Positions 23,501 through 32,800 of a stretch of DNA of 64,000 nucleotides are shown here, in pieces. Below the pieces are notes generated by a model. That model was not told the origin of the DNA. It did no database searches and was given only the letters and a program-made list of their open reading frames with translations. The stretch lies in contig JAQGDQ010000009.1 of assembly GCA_030141605.1 (NCBI GenBank), forward strand, positions 465,001 through 529,000, read 5' to 3'. The stretch is from Tubiluchus corallicola. Its lineage: Eukaryota > Priapulida > Priapulimorpha > Priapulimorphida > Tubiluchidae. Numbering within the stretch: position 1 is the first letter of the stretch; every line of letters starts with the position of its first letter. A program made the position numbers and the translations under genes.

Positions 23501-25226
23501 CATTGAAAACAAGCAAACACACATTAAGAAAGACATCAAGCTTACAATTAGTCTACTTGCCAATTAAATGAAAGAGACACTGAAAAATTGTCAGCCAACC
23601 AGGATTCGAACCCAGAATCTTGTATTAACACGGTAGCGGCTCTACCATTTGAGCCATTGGCCCAAGATAGCAAAGCAACCAAGTTAGAAGCACAAATGCA
23701 ATAAATGATTAAATAAATAAATATTATCAGGCCTAAATAGATCACTTTATGGAGTTACTGATGAAAGTATCTAATGCACATAGCATTACACACACAAAAA
23801 AATAATAATTATTTCATAATACTATTTTTCCAGACTTTGTGAACAATTTACACATAAGTGAAATGACATTACTTTTCCATCTGCCATAATTCAAAGCATT
23901 CACGAATAAAGTTATATGTTGTATTTCTGTATCATTAGTACCTAATAAAAACAAAAATTTATCGTTCACCTGTCTTACAAATGCGACACAGTAGTGATTA
24001 GTAATTGTCCTTCCGGGTTAAATTTTAGACAGGATATGATGACATTTTTCCGTTCCCTATTTCAAGTTTGGAACATTATTTGCATAATCTTTTGTTAATT
24101 GGAATTGTGTGTGGTTGGCAAACAGTAATTGATACTGGAAGCTGAGTGAAAAAACATGAAAGCTGAAGATGCAGGAGCACCCTCACAGCATCACATACTA
24201 TTGTACTTTGTAATGTCAGCCACAGATTTGGCTATCGATTGTTCCCTGTTTTAAAACAGCACCCACTAATAGGCTTAATGACGATGACGAAATACATCTA
24301 AATAACATTGAAGTAGTTAGATAGTATACTATTAAGCTATTATGCTCAAAGTGAATGCCAATGATTTTGAAAATGATCGACGAGTATAAATCCTGACTCA
24401 ACAAATGCAAAACATTAATTTCTAATTAGTGGAAAAAAATACCAGGGCTATAGAGACGATCAAGATTAAAGCGTAGATGACCGTTTGTTTAAAAGCCAAC
24501 ACATCTTTCTTTCCAAGAACATTGTAGAATCGACTTGGCAGTAATCCTACATTGAACACAATAACCTGTTCTGAAAATACAAATAACAGATAAATAGCTT
24601 TGCGACATTTTTTAATTTTGTTAAAACTCGTAATCAACAATGCCATTTTTTGCAAAAAAAATCAAATAAGCGAGACCTGCAATATACAAGTGGAGATTTG
24701 CGCAATTCAATTCAGTCCACCTTTTATTTCAGCATTAAAAATTGCCATATAACACACTAGAAATAATCACTATAGATACATAAATGCACAAATGCTAACT
24801 CTACTAATTACATGTAACAACAAAAAATATTAAAAGCTATCCATGCCAAACAAAGAAAAAAACTGAAGTGTAACACATATTTGTAATGTTCGTAGTTATT
24901 TGTAATATTTGCCATTACAGCATTGTTAGATTGTATAATTCTGGTAAGCAGCACAGTTCTCTTAACGTTTTATCATAAATCACTCCAAAAATTGTTAATG
25001 CATCGCAAAAAAGAATGTGCTGCCTTTGTTATGATGTGTGCAAAATAAAAAATTCTGTTACAATAATCACCTTAAAACAATAAAACAATAATAAAAATAT
25101 GTCTTACCTAATAACAGCAAAGCTAGGAGAAAGACAAACAGTAAAGGTGTAGCAGCTGTTAGAGCAGGAAACATGATCTTCATCAAGATCCAAAATCGTT
25201 TCAAAAACAGCATGTTAAAATCAAAA
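2956..25226 (-). CDS. ABCD4: ABCD4-type lysosomal/peroxisomal half ABC transporter, 16 exons
   Basis: Half-size ABC transporter of subfamily D. In vertebrates ABCD4 works with LMBD1 to export cobalamin from lysosomes. Coding exons in transcript order are 25226-25108, 24570-24443, 23380-23241, 22770-22654, 22331-22206, 21295-21150, 19609-19488, 18668-18577, 17585-17490, 16685-16588, 15515-15405, 14755-14664, 14451-14415 (only 37 nt), 14071-13969, 12611-12535 and 3161-2956. All junctions are GT-AG with matching phases. They give about 602 residues, against 606 in human. Motifs seen: subfamily-D loop [31 protein letters not shown], Walker [11 protein letters not shown]-loop [11 protein letters not shown], signature LSPGEMQRL, Walker B/D-loop ALDEATSA, H-loop SVGHR. 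The first recognised exon opens with the last base of a codon, so an upstream exon exists. The first in-frame ATG is at 25213, and upstream coding of a few residues cannot be excluded. The final intron is 9373 bp and contains an antisense gene. Confidence 0.95.
3790..12150 (+). CDS. Unidentified coiled-coil protein gene nested antisense in ABCD4 last intron
   Basis: I do not recognise the family. Seven exons join with consensus sites and matching phase: 3790-4293, 6718-6831, 7164-7265, 8572-8685, 9693-9891, 10103-10349 and 11763-12150, giving about 555 residues. The start is the ATG at 3790. Upstream in-frame ATGs at 3703 and 3709 would add a hydrophobic stretch that looks intronic. Residues 1-168 are a polar, W/Y-containing region ([19 protein letters not shown]) ending in a Cys/His cluster ([14 protein letters not shown]). 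Exons 2-5, three of them with phase 0 at both ends, encode heptad-like coiled coil ([37 protein letters not shown]). The C-terminal third is Ser/Arg-rich, low complexity and ends SYSSSYK. It could be a ciliary, sperm or cytoskeletal protein, but that is only a guess from composition. Further exons may lie in the phase-0 introns. Confidence 0.72.
5150..5960 (-). mobile_element. Decayed transposon-like repeat, copy A
   Basis: This segment is a diverged direct copy of the one at 7310-8015. Shared landmarks are cgacattataaaaag, the ttccttagat block, a ccggaaaaaatttg/ccagaaaaaatttg block and the ctctgtg.ggccgtcgt block. Translated on the minus strand the other copy contains the short motif [11 protein letters not shown] followed by a stop, which resembles the C-terminus of Tc1/mariner-type transposases. 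Both copies are riddled with stops. The superfamily is tentative. Confidence 0.45.
5965..6620 (+). repeat. Dispersed repeat family R1, copy 1
   Basis: Related by eye to 45500-45920, 54820-55380 and the reverse complement of 57560-58110. Landmarks in order are tgaaattttatatcacttacat, a gcttgcat..tgtaa block, gtcatttgaaacaagtt, and gggacatactttaaaattccc. No coding potential or terminal repeats were identified, so the class is unknown. Confidence 0.55.
7310..8015 (-). mobile_element. Decayed transposon-like repeat, copy B
   Basis: Second copy of the repeat at 5150-5960, in the same orientation, within intron 3 of the nested coiled-coil gene. The minus-strand translation near 7500-7600 reads [16 protein letters not shown] then stop, resembling a Tc1/mariner transposase C-terminus. 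No complete terminal repeats were found. Confidence 0.45.
8412..8556. repeat. Tandemly duplicated AT-rich palindrome
   Basis: Two copies, 8412-8475 and 8476-8556, each have the form acaggatgatataatgt - (TA)n - acattatattatcctgt followed by aaaaattaaaatacat. The arms pair almost perfectly. The second copy has a longer TA core. The acceptor of an exon of the nested gene (8572) lies only 15 bp beyond the duplication, so a hairpin could affect splicing. No function is demonstrated. Confidence 0.75.
13852..13918 (-). pseudogene. 5S-rRNA-like 3' half (5S pseudogene or SINE3-type head)
   Basis: On the minus strand this reads taagtagtgtctaacctggt, then cagtaaatggatgggtgacc, then acccagaatacttcgaggca. 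It follows the internal-control-region half of animal 5S rRNA (AAGCAACGTC..CTGGTTAGTACTTGGATGGGTGACC..GGGAATACC). The 5' half of 5S is not recognisable upstream. It lies in an ABCD4 intron. Sequence continuing on the minus strand past 13852 may be a SINE3 body, but I cannot delimit it. Confidence 0.65.
15790..16455 (+). mobile_element. 5'-truncated non-LTR retrotransposon (LINE) 3' end
   Basis: Translation of broken plus-strand frames gives typical C-terminal reverse transcriptase pieces: [19 protein letters not shown], a [15 protein letters not shown]-like segment, then a PQLWKF.. and [11 protein letters not shown] tail. The insert ends in aaataaactattattattac, a typical short A/T repeat tail. 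Several frameshifts and stops are present, so it is dead. It lies in the ABCD4 intron between 15515 and 16588. A CR1/L2-like clade is the likeliest guess. Confidence 0.75.
18038..18499 (-). other. Unassigned 153-codon open frame inside an ABCD4 intron
   Basis: The reading frame is unusually long for this AT-rich intron and starts with an ATG only 78 bp from an ABCD4 exon. The translation has Cys/His pairs (VCHICFCHK) and basic stretches but resembles no family I know. The plus strand is also open over 88 codons here, which suggests locally higher GC rather than selection. It could be a fragment of a transposon protein or chance. Confidence 0.2.
19248..19431. mobile_element. PIF/Harbinger-like MITE, copy 1
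   Basis: A 184-bp element flanked by TTA on both sides (19245-19247 and 19432-19434). The ends are inverted repeats around ttcagactagcaagttttct on the left and agaaaactcgctaatctgaa on the right. The interior repeats gcgagtt/aactcgc motifs and is highly self-complementary. The related copy at 21718-22000 has the same ends and the same TTA flanks. A 3-bp TTA duplication fits PIF/Harbinger; there is no coding capacity. Confidence 0.7.
20496..20976. mobile_element. Non-autonomous hAT element with perfect 8-bp TSD
   Basis: A 481-bp insert flanked by the identical 8-mer tcctaagg at 20488-20495 and 20977-20984. Its ends are imperfect inverted repeats, with ggtgtgcaaatt near the left end and aatttgcacacctctg at the right end. 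Both ends carry gcgggcc/gggccgc-rich subterminal motifs, much more GC-rich than the surroundings. An 8-bp duplication and cag..tgtgcaaa-type ends are hallmarks of hAT elements. No transposase frame is present. Confidence 0.85.
21718..22000. mobile_element. PIF/Harbinger-like MITE, copy 2
   Basis: A 283-bp relative of the element at 19248-19431, flanked by TTA at 21715-21717 and 22001-22003. The ends are gttcagactagagagttctct and agagaaaactctctagtctg. A second copy of the terminal motif (gtgttcagactagagagg) lies inside at about 21777, which suggests a partial nested insertion or a tandem end. Confidence 0.7.
23593..23664 (-). pseudogene. tRNA-like sequence (tRNA-derived SINE head or tRNA pseudogene)
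   Basis: On the minus strand an A-box-like tggctcaaatggtagagc and a perfect B-box ggttcgaatcc are spaced as in a tRNA. D-arm and T-arm stems pair, and the acceptor stem pairs at 6 of 7 positions with G-U allowed. The anticodon stem does not pair, so it is unlikely to be a working tRNA. It is similar to a threonine-type tRNA at the 5' end. It lies in the ABCD4 intron between 23380 and 24443. Confidence 0.6.
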
Positions 25227-26389
25227 CTAGAAGTAAAAAAATTAATTGAAAAGAGCCAAATTTCTTAAAATGTACAAGGTGTTTTACAATTGTATGTAGG
25301 TAGCGAATGACATTTGTGAATTTGCATTGTAGATAAAAAAATGTAGCCTGATTTCAGTAAAAAGTGTACAGGCAAAGTTGTGCTTACAAAACTATATTAT
25401 TTGGTTAAGTTTATTTTGAAAGATAGTAAGCATAAAATGCAAATATACAAGTTATGACATTTGCCAGTCCTACAGAAAAGAGCAAAACACACATGGCAAT
25501 AAAACATAACATAACAGTGCACAGCATACACATAACCTATATAATCATCACAGATAATGGGACAAAATATGTATTTATAGTGGAGATACAAGACAAGGTA
25601 CACAGAAAGTTAAAAGACACAATACTTATCATGGTGATATTATTCATACTACAGTAGGCCTACTCTAGAATATTGTTATGTTTAAATTATTACTTTTAGA
25701 GGTATTAATGGGCTCTAACTGGGAGCATATTATGAAAAGAATGCTGTGTATGATGTGAGAACAGTTAATTTTCGAAAGTTGTTTCATAATTTCAATGCCT
25801 TAGTGTTTGAATTGGTATATTTTACAATTGGAAAAGTAGAAAAAATGGCAAATATGTTATATTGATGCAATTGACTTCTATAATAAAACTAGAATACACT
25901 CAGTAGGAAGTAGATTTCTGCCAAAGCCGAACAATCCTAATTATACTTGTCTGATTTTTTGGATTAAAAAAAGTAACATAAAAATAGACAAGCAAACACA
26001 CAAAAATGTGCCTGTATTGGTATTATGTAGACCAGCAAGTCTCACAAAATATTTGTTCATAAAGTAGATTTATAATCAATAATGTACAAATGTTTCACAT
26101 TGTGTTTATCTACCTTTTTAACCAGTAATTCTGTCGATGGCTATAGACTGACAAATATATCCATATTTACATACCAAGTTACAAGCAACAATTATAGACA
26201 GCATTACACAGTTTTACAAGCAAGAATTTCTTCAAATGGAAATAGAACTAACTCCTAGTACGTTGTTTGTCCAGGTGAAGATAACAAAAAAAAGTACTAA
26301 ACGTCTACTGTCATGATAGACAAAAACAACCAAACTGTTGAAGCATTACTTCCTTGCAAGAGGTAAAAATAACTAAAATAATTATCCCC

Positions 26390-26700
26390 ACGATAATCCT
26401 AACCCTAAACTCATATTTCACTAAGTGTGCCATTTTTCCTGAACGTATTTGTACTAGGTGCAGATACCACTTCATTTGTCAGGCTATTCCAGTTGTTAAC
26501 GATCCTGCTTGAAAAGCTGTGGAAACGTACCGATTTATTATCAGCACAACGTGGTAACAAGGCTGGTTACCTACAAAATTAAAAACTTTTTTGCGATGGA
26601 ATTGAATAAAACAACCAGCCACAGGAAAAAGTGGAAATGGGGTCCTACACAAAACAAATACATCATCACACCTAAATCATTAGGTAAATAGACAATGTTG
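26390..26700 (-). mobile_element. LINE reverse transcriptase C-terminal remnant
   Basis: The minus strand translates to SVRFHSFSSRIVNNWNSL followed by TNEVVSAPSTNTFRKN, the conserved extreme C-terminus of non-LTR retrotransposon ORF2 proteins (typically FS.RV.N.WNSLP..VV.A.S...F). Upstream sequence on that strand is broken by stops. It is a short dead fragment. Confidence 0.7.
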
Positions 26701-27577
26701 CTACCCATGGATGCGCGACATTTAAATCTGTGGAAATATAGCTGTCACCCCATGATACTTAATCTAGTGAAATAATGTTCCTGAACGACCGGGTTTTTGG
26801 CTTCTAGATTTTTATTAATCTAAAAGTTCGATATGCGTATTCTACCTTTTCTTCGACAGAACTTGATGCATAATAACGAACAATGTAATTAAATGCGTAC
26901 GCGAATCTCAGATATATTTGTGCGACAAGCAAAGATTTCTCTTACTTGAACTTCAACTTAAAAACAGCGCACGCGAGGCAGTGTTGCCAACTCTTACAAC
27001 GAACTCGCACATTTATTGCAAGAGTTTAGCGGGTGTCTCAGCAGAAAATTACAGTGTGAAAAGCGTGAAACACGAGAAAATTAAAAGCAAAAACATCACT
27101 GATTTAAAATACAATACGTTAGAAAGAGTAAAAATGACCGAATAGCAAGAAAAAGCCAAGCACTATATGCATAGGTCTTAATTGCCACAATAGAAGACAC
27201 TTAAAGAAAGTAAAAAAATTAATTATTGACATACTTGAATAGAGCGTGCTGCTGAGATTGAGGTTTACAAAATTTGGAGGTTTGTATACGTTGCAGGTAA
27301 TGCGTAAAATTTAGACATTTAATAAAAATTCCTAGGCATTTTATATAGTGCCTATGCATTTCGAGAAAAGTGTGAAATAAATCTTTTTCCGGAGACTTTT
27401 TCACACTTTTCCTAGACGTTTTGTATAATAACTAGGATTTATTTTAAAAATGTAAAGTCACTTTGGCAACGTGTAAAATGAACATTGAATTTTTTCTAGG
27501 CATCGTATGGAATGGATAAACCAATACTTAGCTAACGTACTAAACTTACTGGTGTTGTCATGGAAGAAGAGGCTAAC

Positions 27578-27758
<181 letters not shown>

Positions 27759-28200
27759 TCTCTCTCTCCTCTTTTTTTCTCTCTCTCTCCCTCTCTTTCT
27801 TTAAATCTTACTCTGTCTCTCTTCCATTTGCCAGTCCAACTACCTATTTATCGCTTTATCAATCTATCTTCTAATCGATCAATTGATCGATCAGTCAATT
27901 AGTCATACTGTCTGTCTACCTACCTACCTATACCTACTTACCTATCTGCCATGTCACATCTATCTACCTATCCACAGACCTACCGATTGAATTCAAATTC
28001 ACATATACCCTAAAATGAAATTGTCATTATATAAAATGCCTATGAAATTAATCAGAACAATTTATTGAATAATTGTTTCATTTTTAGATTAACAGCGATT
28101 TAAACAGCATTCTAAAAAATGCCTAGAAAAAGTATATTAAAAATTCAAGAATTGCACACTTTGCCTACACAAACTTTTGCATTATTATACCTAGAAAAAG

Positions 28201-28224
28201 TATATATAAGTTATACATATATAA

Positions 28225-28261
<37 letters not shown>

Positions 28262-28290
28262 TAGTTATATATATATATATATATATAACT
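28201..28290. repeat. (TA)n microsatellite
   Basis: Two long runs of alternating TA separated by aataatagtt, flanked by acatatataact-type palindromic sequence. Likely unstable in length. Confidence 0.9.
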
Positions 28291-29882
28291 GCCTGCATAT
28301 GGTTTGTTACTGTGAGAGATATAAAAATTGGATGATTGTGGTGGGGGTTGTACATGATATAATATGATATATACGTGCCTGAGGGCATAGCATTGATAAT
28401 ATGTCAGGCCTTGGTCTTACAGCGACCGGGGATCTGTCAGTGAATGGTTGAATGCTAGGTTCTGGTTTACCGAATTATACAAAAATCAAATTTCATCTAA
28501 TTATTTACTCATTTATTTAACTGACTCCGCTAGCTGTTTTCCTGTCTGCTAAAGTATATTATTATAAACCTATAATTATAAGTATATAAGTTTAATCATA
28601 CATGGTTCATATACGGTTCATGTGTGGAAAATCTCGGTTTCTACGGCCTATAAACACCTTGAAATATTTTGCGTGTCCTTGAAAAAATCGATCTGGGATC
28701 TTGAAACAATAGTTTAGGAAGACCGGCAACCCTAAAACGTAACTTAGTGAACAACAATTGAACAGCGTTCATAGAAGCCGTACGTTGATAGTGATTTTTA
28801 TGAAATTTTCTCATAGTCTAGCTATCTGTTGTAATCAGGTATATTAATAGTTGTTTTGCTCACAGTCTTTTAAGTTTGTCTCTCGTATGGCCAACGTTTG
28901 CTAGCACAATGTTTATTTTTTCTGATATGAACATTTGTGATTTACAAACTTGAGCGTGGAAAAAAACGATCTCCCGGTCAATTGTTCCCTTATTTGAATA
29001 GCCTTTCATTGTATTAATGATATGCCCGCTCTTACATTTACACTTTTTCTTTCATTTTGCGTTTACTAACTTTCTGTAATAATGCTGAAATAAATAAATT
29101 ATTCTAAAAAACCAACTAGTCAGACTCTGTGCTCTGCTGTGTTTCGTGGTTGCTGTAATTTGCATTTCTTGTAAACTTTTATATTGTTAAGTGTGCCAAT
29201 GTTGAAGTTCATGCATGTTATCTTTACAGAAAAACTTTATTCTGGTTCTTTGCAAATATGTCTTGTGTAATTGCTATCATTGATTTAAATTTATGAATGA
29301 ATGTGAATTGTGTTACTGTTAATTATCATCACTAACTAGTATTAACACTACACCTAAATAATGTAAACACATTGGCATAAAATACAAAGTCCTGCTAGTC
29401 TACTATACTCAAGTTGGATAAAATTAGGTTTAGATTAGGTTACATTTATTTATTTATCCATTTAGCACACTATTACTGTTATAAAATATGACAACAAAAT
29501 TGACAAATAGTGAGAGAAAGACAATGACACTGTTGATGATGATGACAATGGTGGTAACGATGATAATGATATTGAATTAGTACTGCAAATCATGATGCGC
29601 CAGGATCGATGACCTAAACCCAGTTAGCAAATTTTGCAATGTTATGAAGATTAGAATGAGCAATAAATGATAAAGATATGTAATAAAGAAGTTAAATTTC
29701 ATTGGAACCATGTAAAACAGTTTGTGAGATTGCTTATGTAATGATGCCGATATAAGGATTTGGAAAGCCATGGGCAAAAACCCATGTAATTACTTTGCAG
29801 TTAAAACTAACACGAGTTATACTGTTTTGCTTTATAGGTCTACTTTTAAAATATTTTGTCTCACTCTGAGATCACTGTTAAA

Positions 29883-32800
29883 ATGCCACTGAAATCAAAA
29901 GACTACACAAAACTGAAAGTTACTCAGCTACAGAATGAACTAAAGAAGAGGGGCTTGGAAGCCACTGGTGTAAAGGCTGTCCTTATAGATAGACTTAGAG
30001 AAAATGGTAAGGATGCACTTTTAAATATAAAATCATTAAAATCTAGCAAAAAATTTTGGTATTTTATGCTAAGTGCTTTAACTGTGTAATATTCAAAATG
30101 CTGTGGACTGTGGGGACTCAATGAACTTTAAACATAAACTTGTGTGCAAATATATTTGTGTTTTCTATTTACAAATTCCTTTTCAAATGTCAAATTTGCA
30201 TCTCCATCATAGACTCCTTGAAAGTCTCCCTTTGAAAGTCAAACCAGCAGTAATTCTGATATCGGTCTATCAAGTCTCCGCTTCATACCATTTGGCTTGA
30301 AGTGTTTCGTAAGATTTCTGAAAATCACCTTTATCCGTAAATTTCTCATCATGCATTTCACGCAGAAGGTGGAAACTTACACCTACACTAAGTCCTGTGT
30401 GGGTTCTTCGTCTGAAACAGTTTCAGGTCTCTACAGTGCGTCTTTGGACTGAAATCTTTAACAGCAATTCCGAAAAATTAATCCAGTTGAGGTAACACCG
30501 CTGTTAATGATGACTATTATGTGCACTTTTCTAAAAAGTGTAAAATTTGCAAAATAAAGTTACGTATTTGTGCAATTTATTTCTAGAAAAGGTCTTCTTA
30601 GGTTTTAACTGATCAATATTTGTAGTATTCATTAAAATTGCATTGCTGATCACCACACGTGAAGCTCTTTAAGTTACCTTGTTATTTACTGTGTGGTATA
30701 TAGTTTACAGCAAGCACAAAAACGACAATTGAATGTGTTTGCCAACTAGGCTGAAATATAGTTTCACTGATTCCATAACATGGACTAATATAACATAAAT
30801 TTTGGAAACATTCAGTATTCTTATGGCTAAGTATTCATTTTTGAAAGAAATTAAATTTATATGAGAAAGTAATTGCAAAATTTAAGGCAAGGTGAATGAC
30901 CAACTATTCTTATTGCGATGCTTTTGCAGACGAAGCACATGGTATGGCAAATGAAGAAATTGGAGGTGGGGACACAAGCACAGATGTGGCAGCTGACGAT
31001 AATGACGATGATGATATGTATGATGTAGAGGCAGATGAAAGTGATGTGACGGGTAATGGTATTGCAGAACAATCAGAGGAAATGGAAGCAGCTGCAGATG
31101 AAGTATCAAAGGATTCAACAGTTATAGAGGATCTTGAAACTCTCTATCTCTCTAGTATTGTCCAAGGTGATGATGAAGTTTCTTCTAGCAAACCAGGCGA
31201 CTCTGAGTTACCAATTGGTTCCGAAGGCATAGAAGATAACAGTGTTGAACAAGAAAGTCTTGAAGTTCAAGATGTGGAAAGTACAGTTACAGATCCAGAC
31301 AATCACCTAGGTGTTGCTGAACAACAAAAGCCAGGAGAAGCAGAAACTGTGAAAAAAGAATCTGAGCCTGCACATGTGGAGAGTGATACAGCTATTGATT
31401 CAACACCAACTGTGTCAAAAGAGAGAACCGATGTTCATGATGGAAGGCAAATTGAAACTACTACAGGTATTGAGGATAAGCAAAATGATGCAGCTTCGCC
31501 TATGGAAACCGAAACAATCACTGCCTCAGACGTTCAGGATGTTGACGGAAAGGAGAGTACAAACAAAGAGGATTTGGAGACAATAAAGGAAGCTGTAACA
31601 GCTTCAGCACCAACACTGGATGAAACTGAAAAAATGAAAGCTGTAGTGGCTTCTGAACCAGATGAAAAATTGATTAACTCTGACACAGTAGATAAGAAAA
31701 TAGAAGCACCAGTGGGAACTGAAGCTGAAGCAGCATTAGAAGTAATCAAAAAATTAGATGAAAAAGTGAAACCAGACAAAGATAAAGGAAGTCTTAGTGA
31801 TCAGATTGTTAAAACCAGTTCTGTAACAACTTCAGAAGCTGAAAAACAAGCAAAAAGTCCAAGCACTGCTGAGACTAAGAAAAATGAAGCCATTGTTGCA
31901 GACAGTAAGAAAAAAACAGACAAGGTTGAAGTTACAGTGGTGGAACTAAATCCAGAAGAAGAGAGGATTAGAAGAAGAGAAGAAAGAGACAAGAGGTTGG
32001 CAGAAAATAAACACTTGACTGAGTTGGATAAATTTTGGAAAGCTGTCATAGATAATCCTACAGATTTTACGGGCTGGACATACCTTCTTCAGTATGTTGA
32101 ACAGTCTGTAAGTGTTTTTAAGGATATATTTAACCTTGCTGTTTTTTAAATACATAGTCAAATGATTACTGAGATATTTTACCACACATAGACTTTTAAA
32201 TTTGACAACCTGATCCTAACTTCAGTGTTGTTTCAATTTACAAAGTAGATTATTAACTTATCTTCGCATTACAAACACTAAGCACTGTTGAATTTCGTAG
32301 AAAATGGTATCACTAATTTTAAGTTTGGTGATAATTTTTACTGCTGTTTAGTATTTACCTACTCTCTTCAGATGTATTTTATATGAGCCCGACAATAAAA
32401 ATATTTCTATCTGTAATCGCCCAGTAAGTTTTTCATGGCACAACTGGCCGTGAATTTTATAACTTTTTTGTGCGTTTACATGTAGTAATATTTTTAATTT
32501 GTAATAATGCAATTGATATAGTGCAAGTTTTTAACAATATTTACGCATATAACACTAACAGAATTCATTATATTTCGCAGCATAATCTTCCTGATTGCAG
32601 AGAAGCTTTCGACTCTTTTTTAGCCAAATATCCCTACTGCTTTGGCTACTGGAAGAAATATGCAGACATCGAGAAAAAGCATAAATACTATGAAACTGCC
32701 GAGCAGGTAATTAGTAGCTTTTATTCATTCTTTTTTACAAAAATTTCACTTTTGTGGAAATTTAAATATTTTTACACTGATAAATCATTTTACCACATTC

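Noticed and set aside
28119-28388. Tyr-Ile repeat frames
   Set aside because: They are translations of the TA microsatellite.
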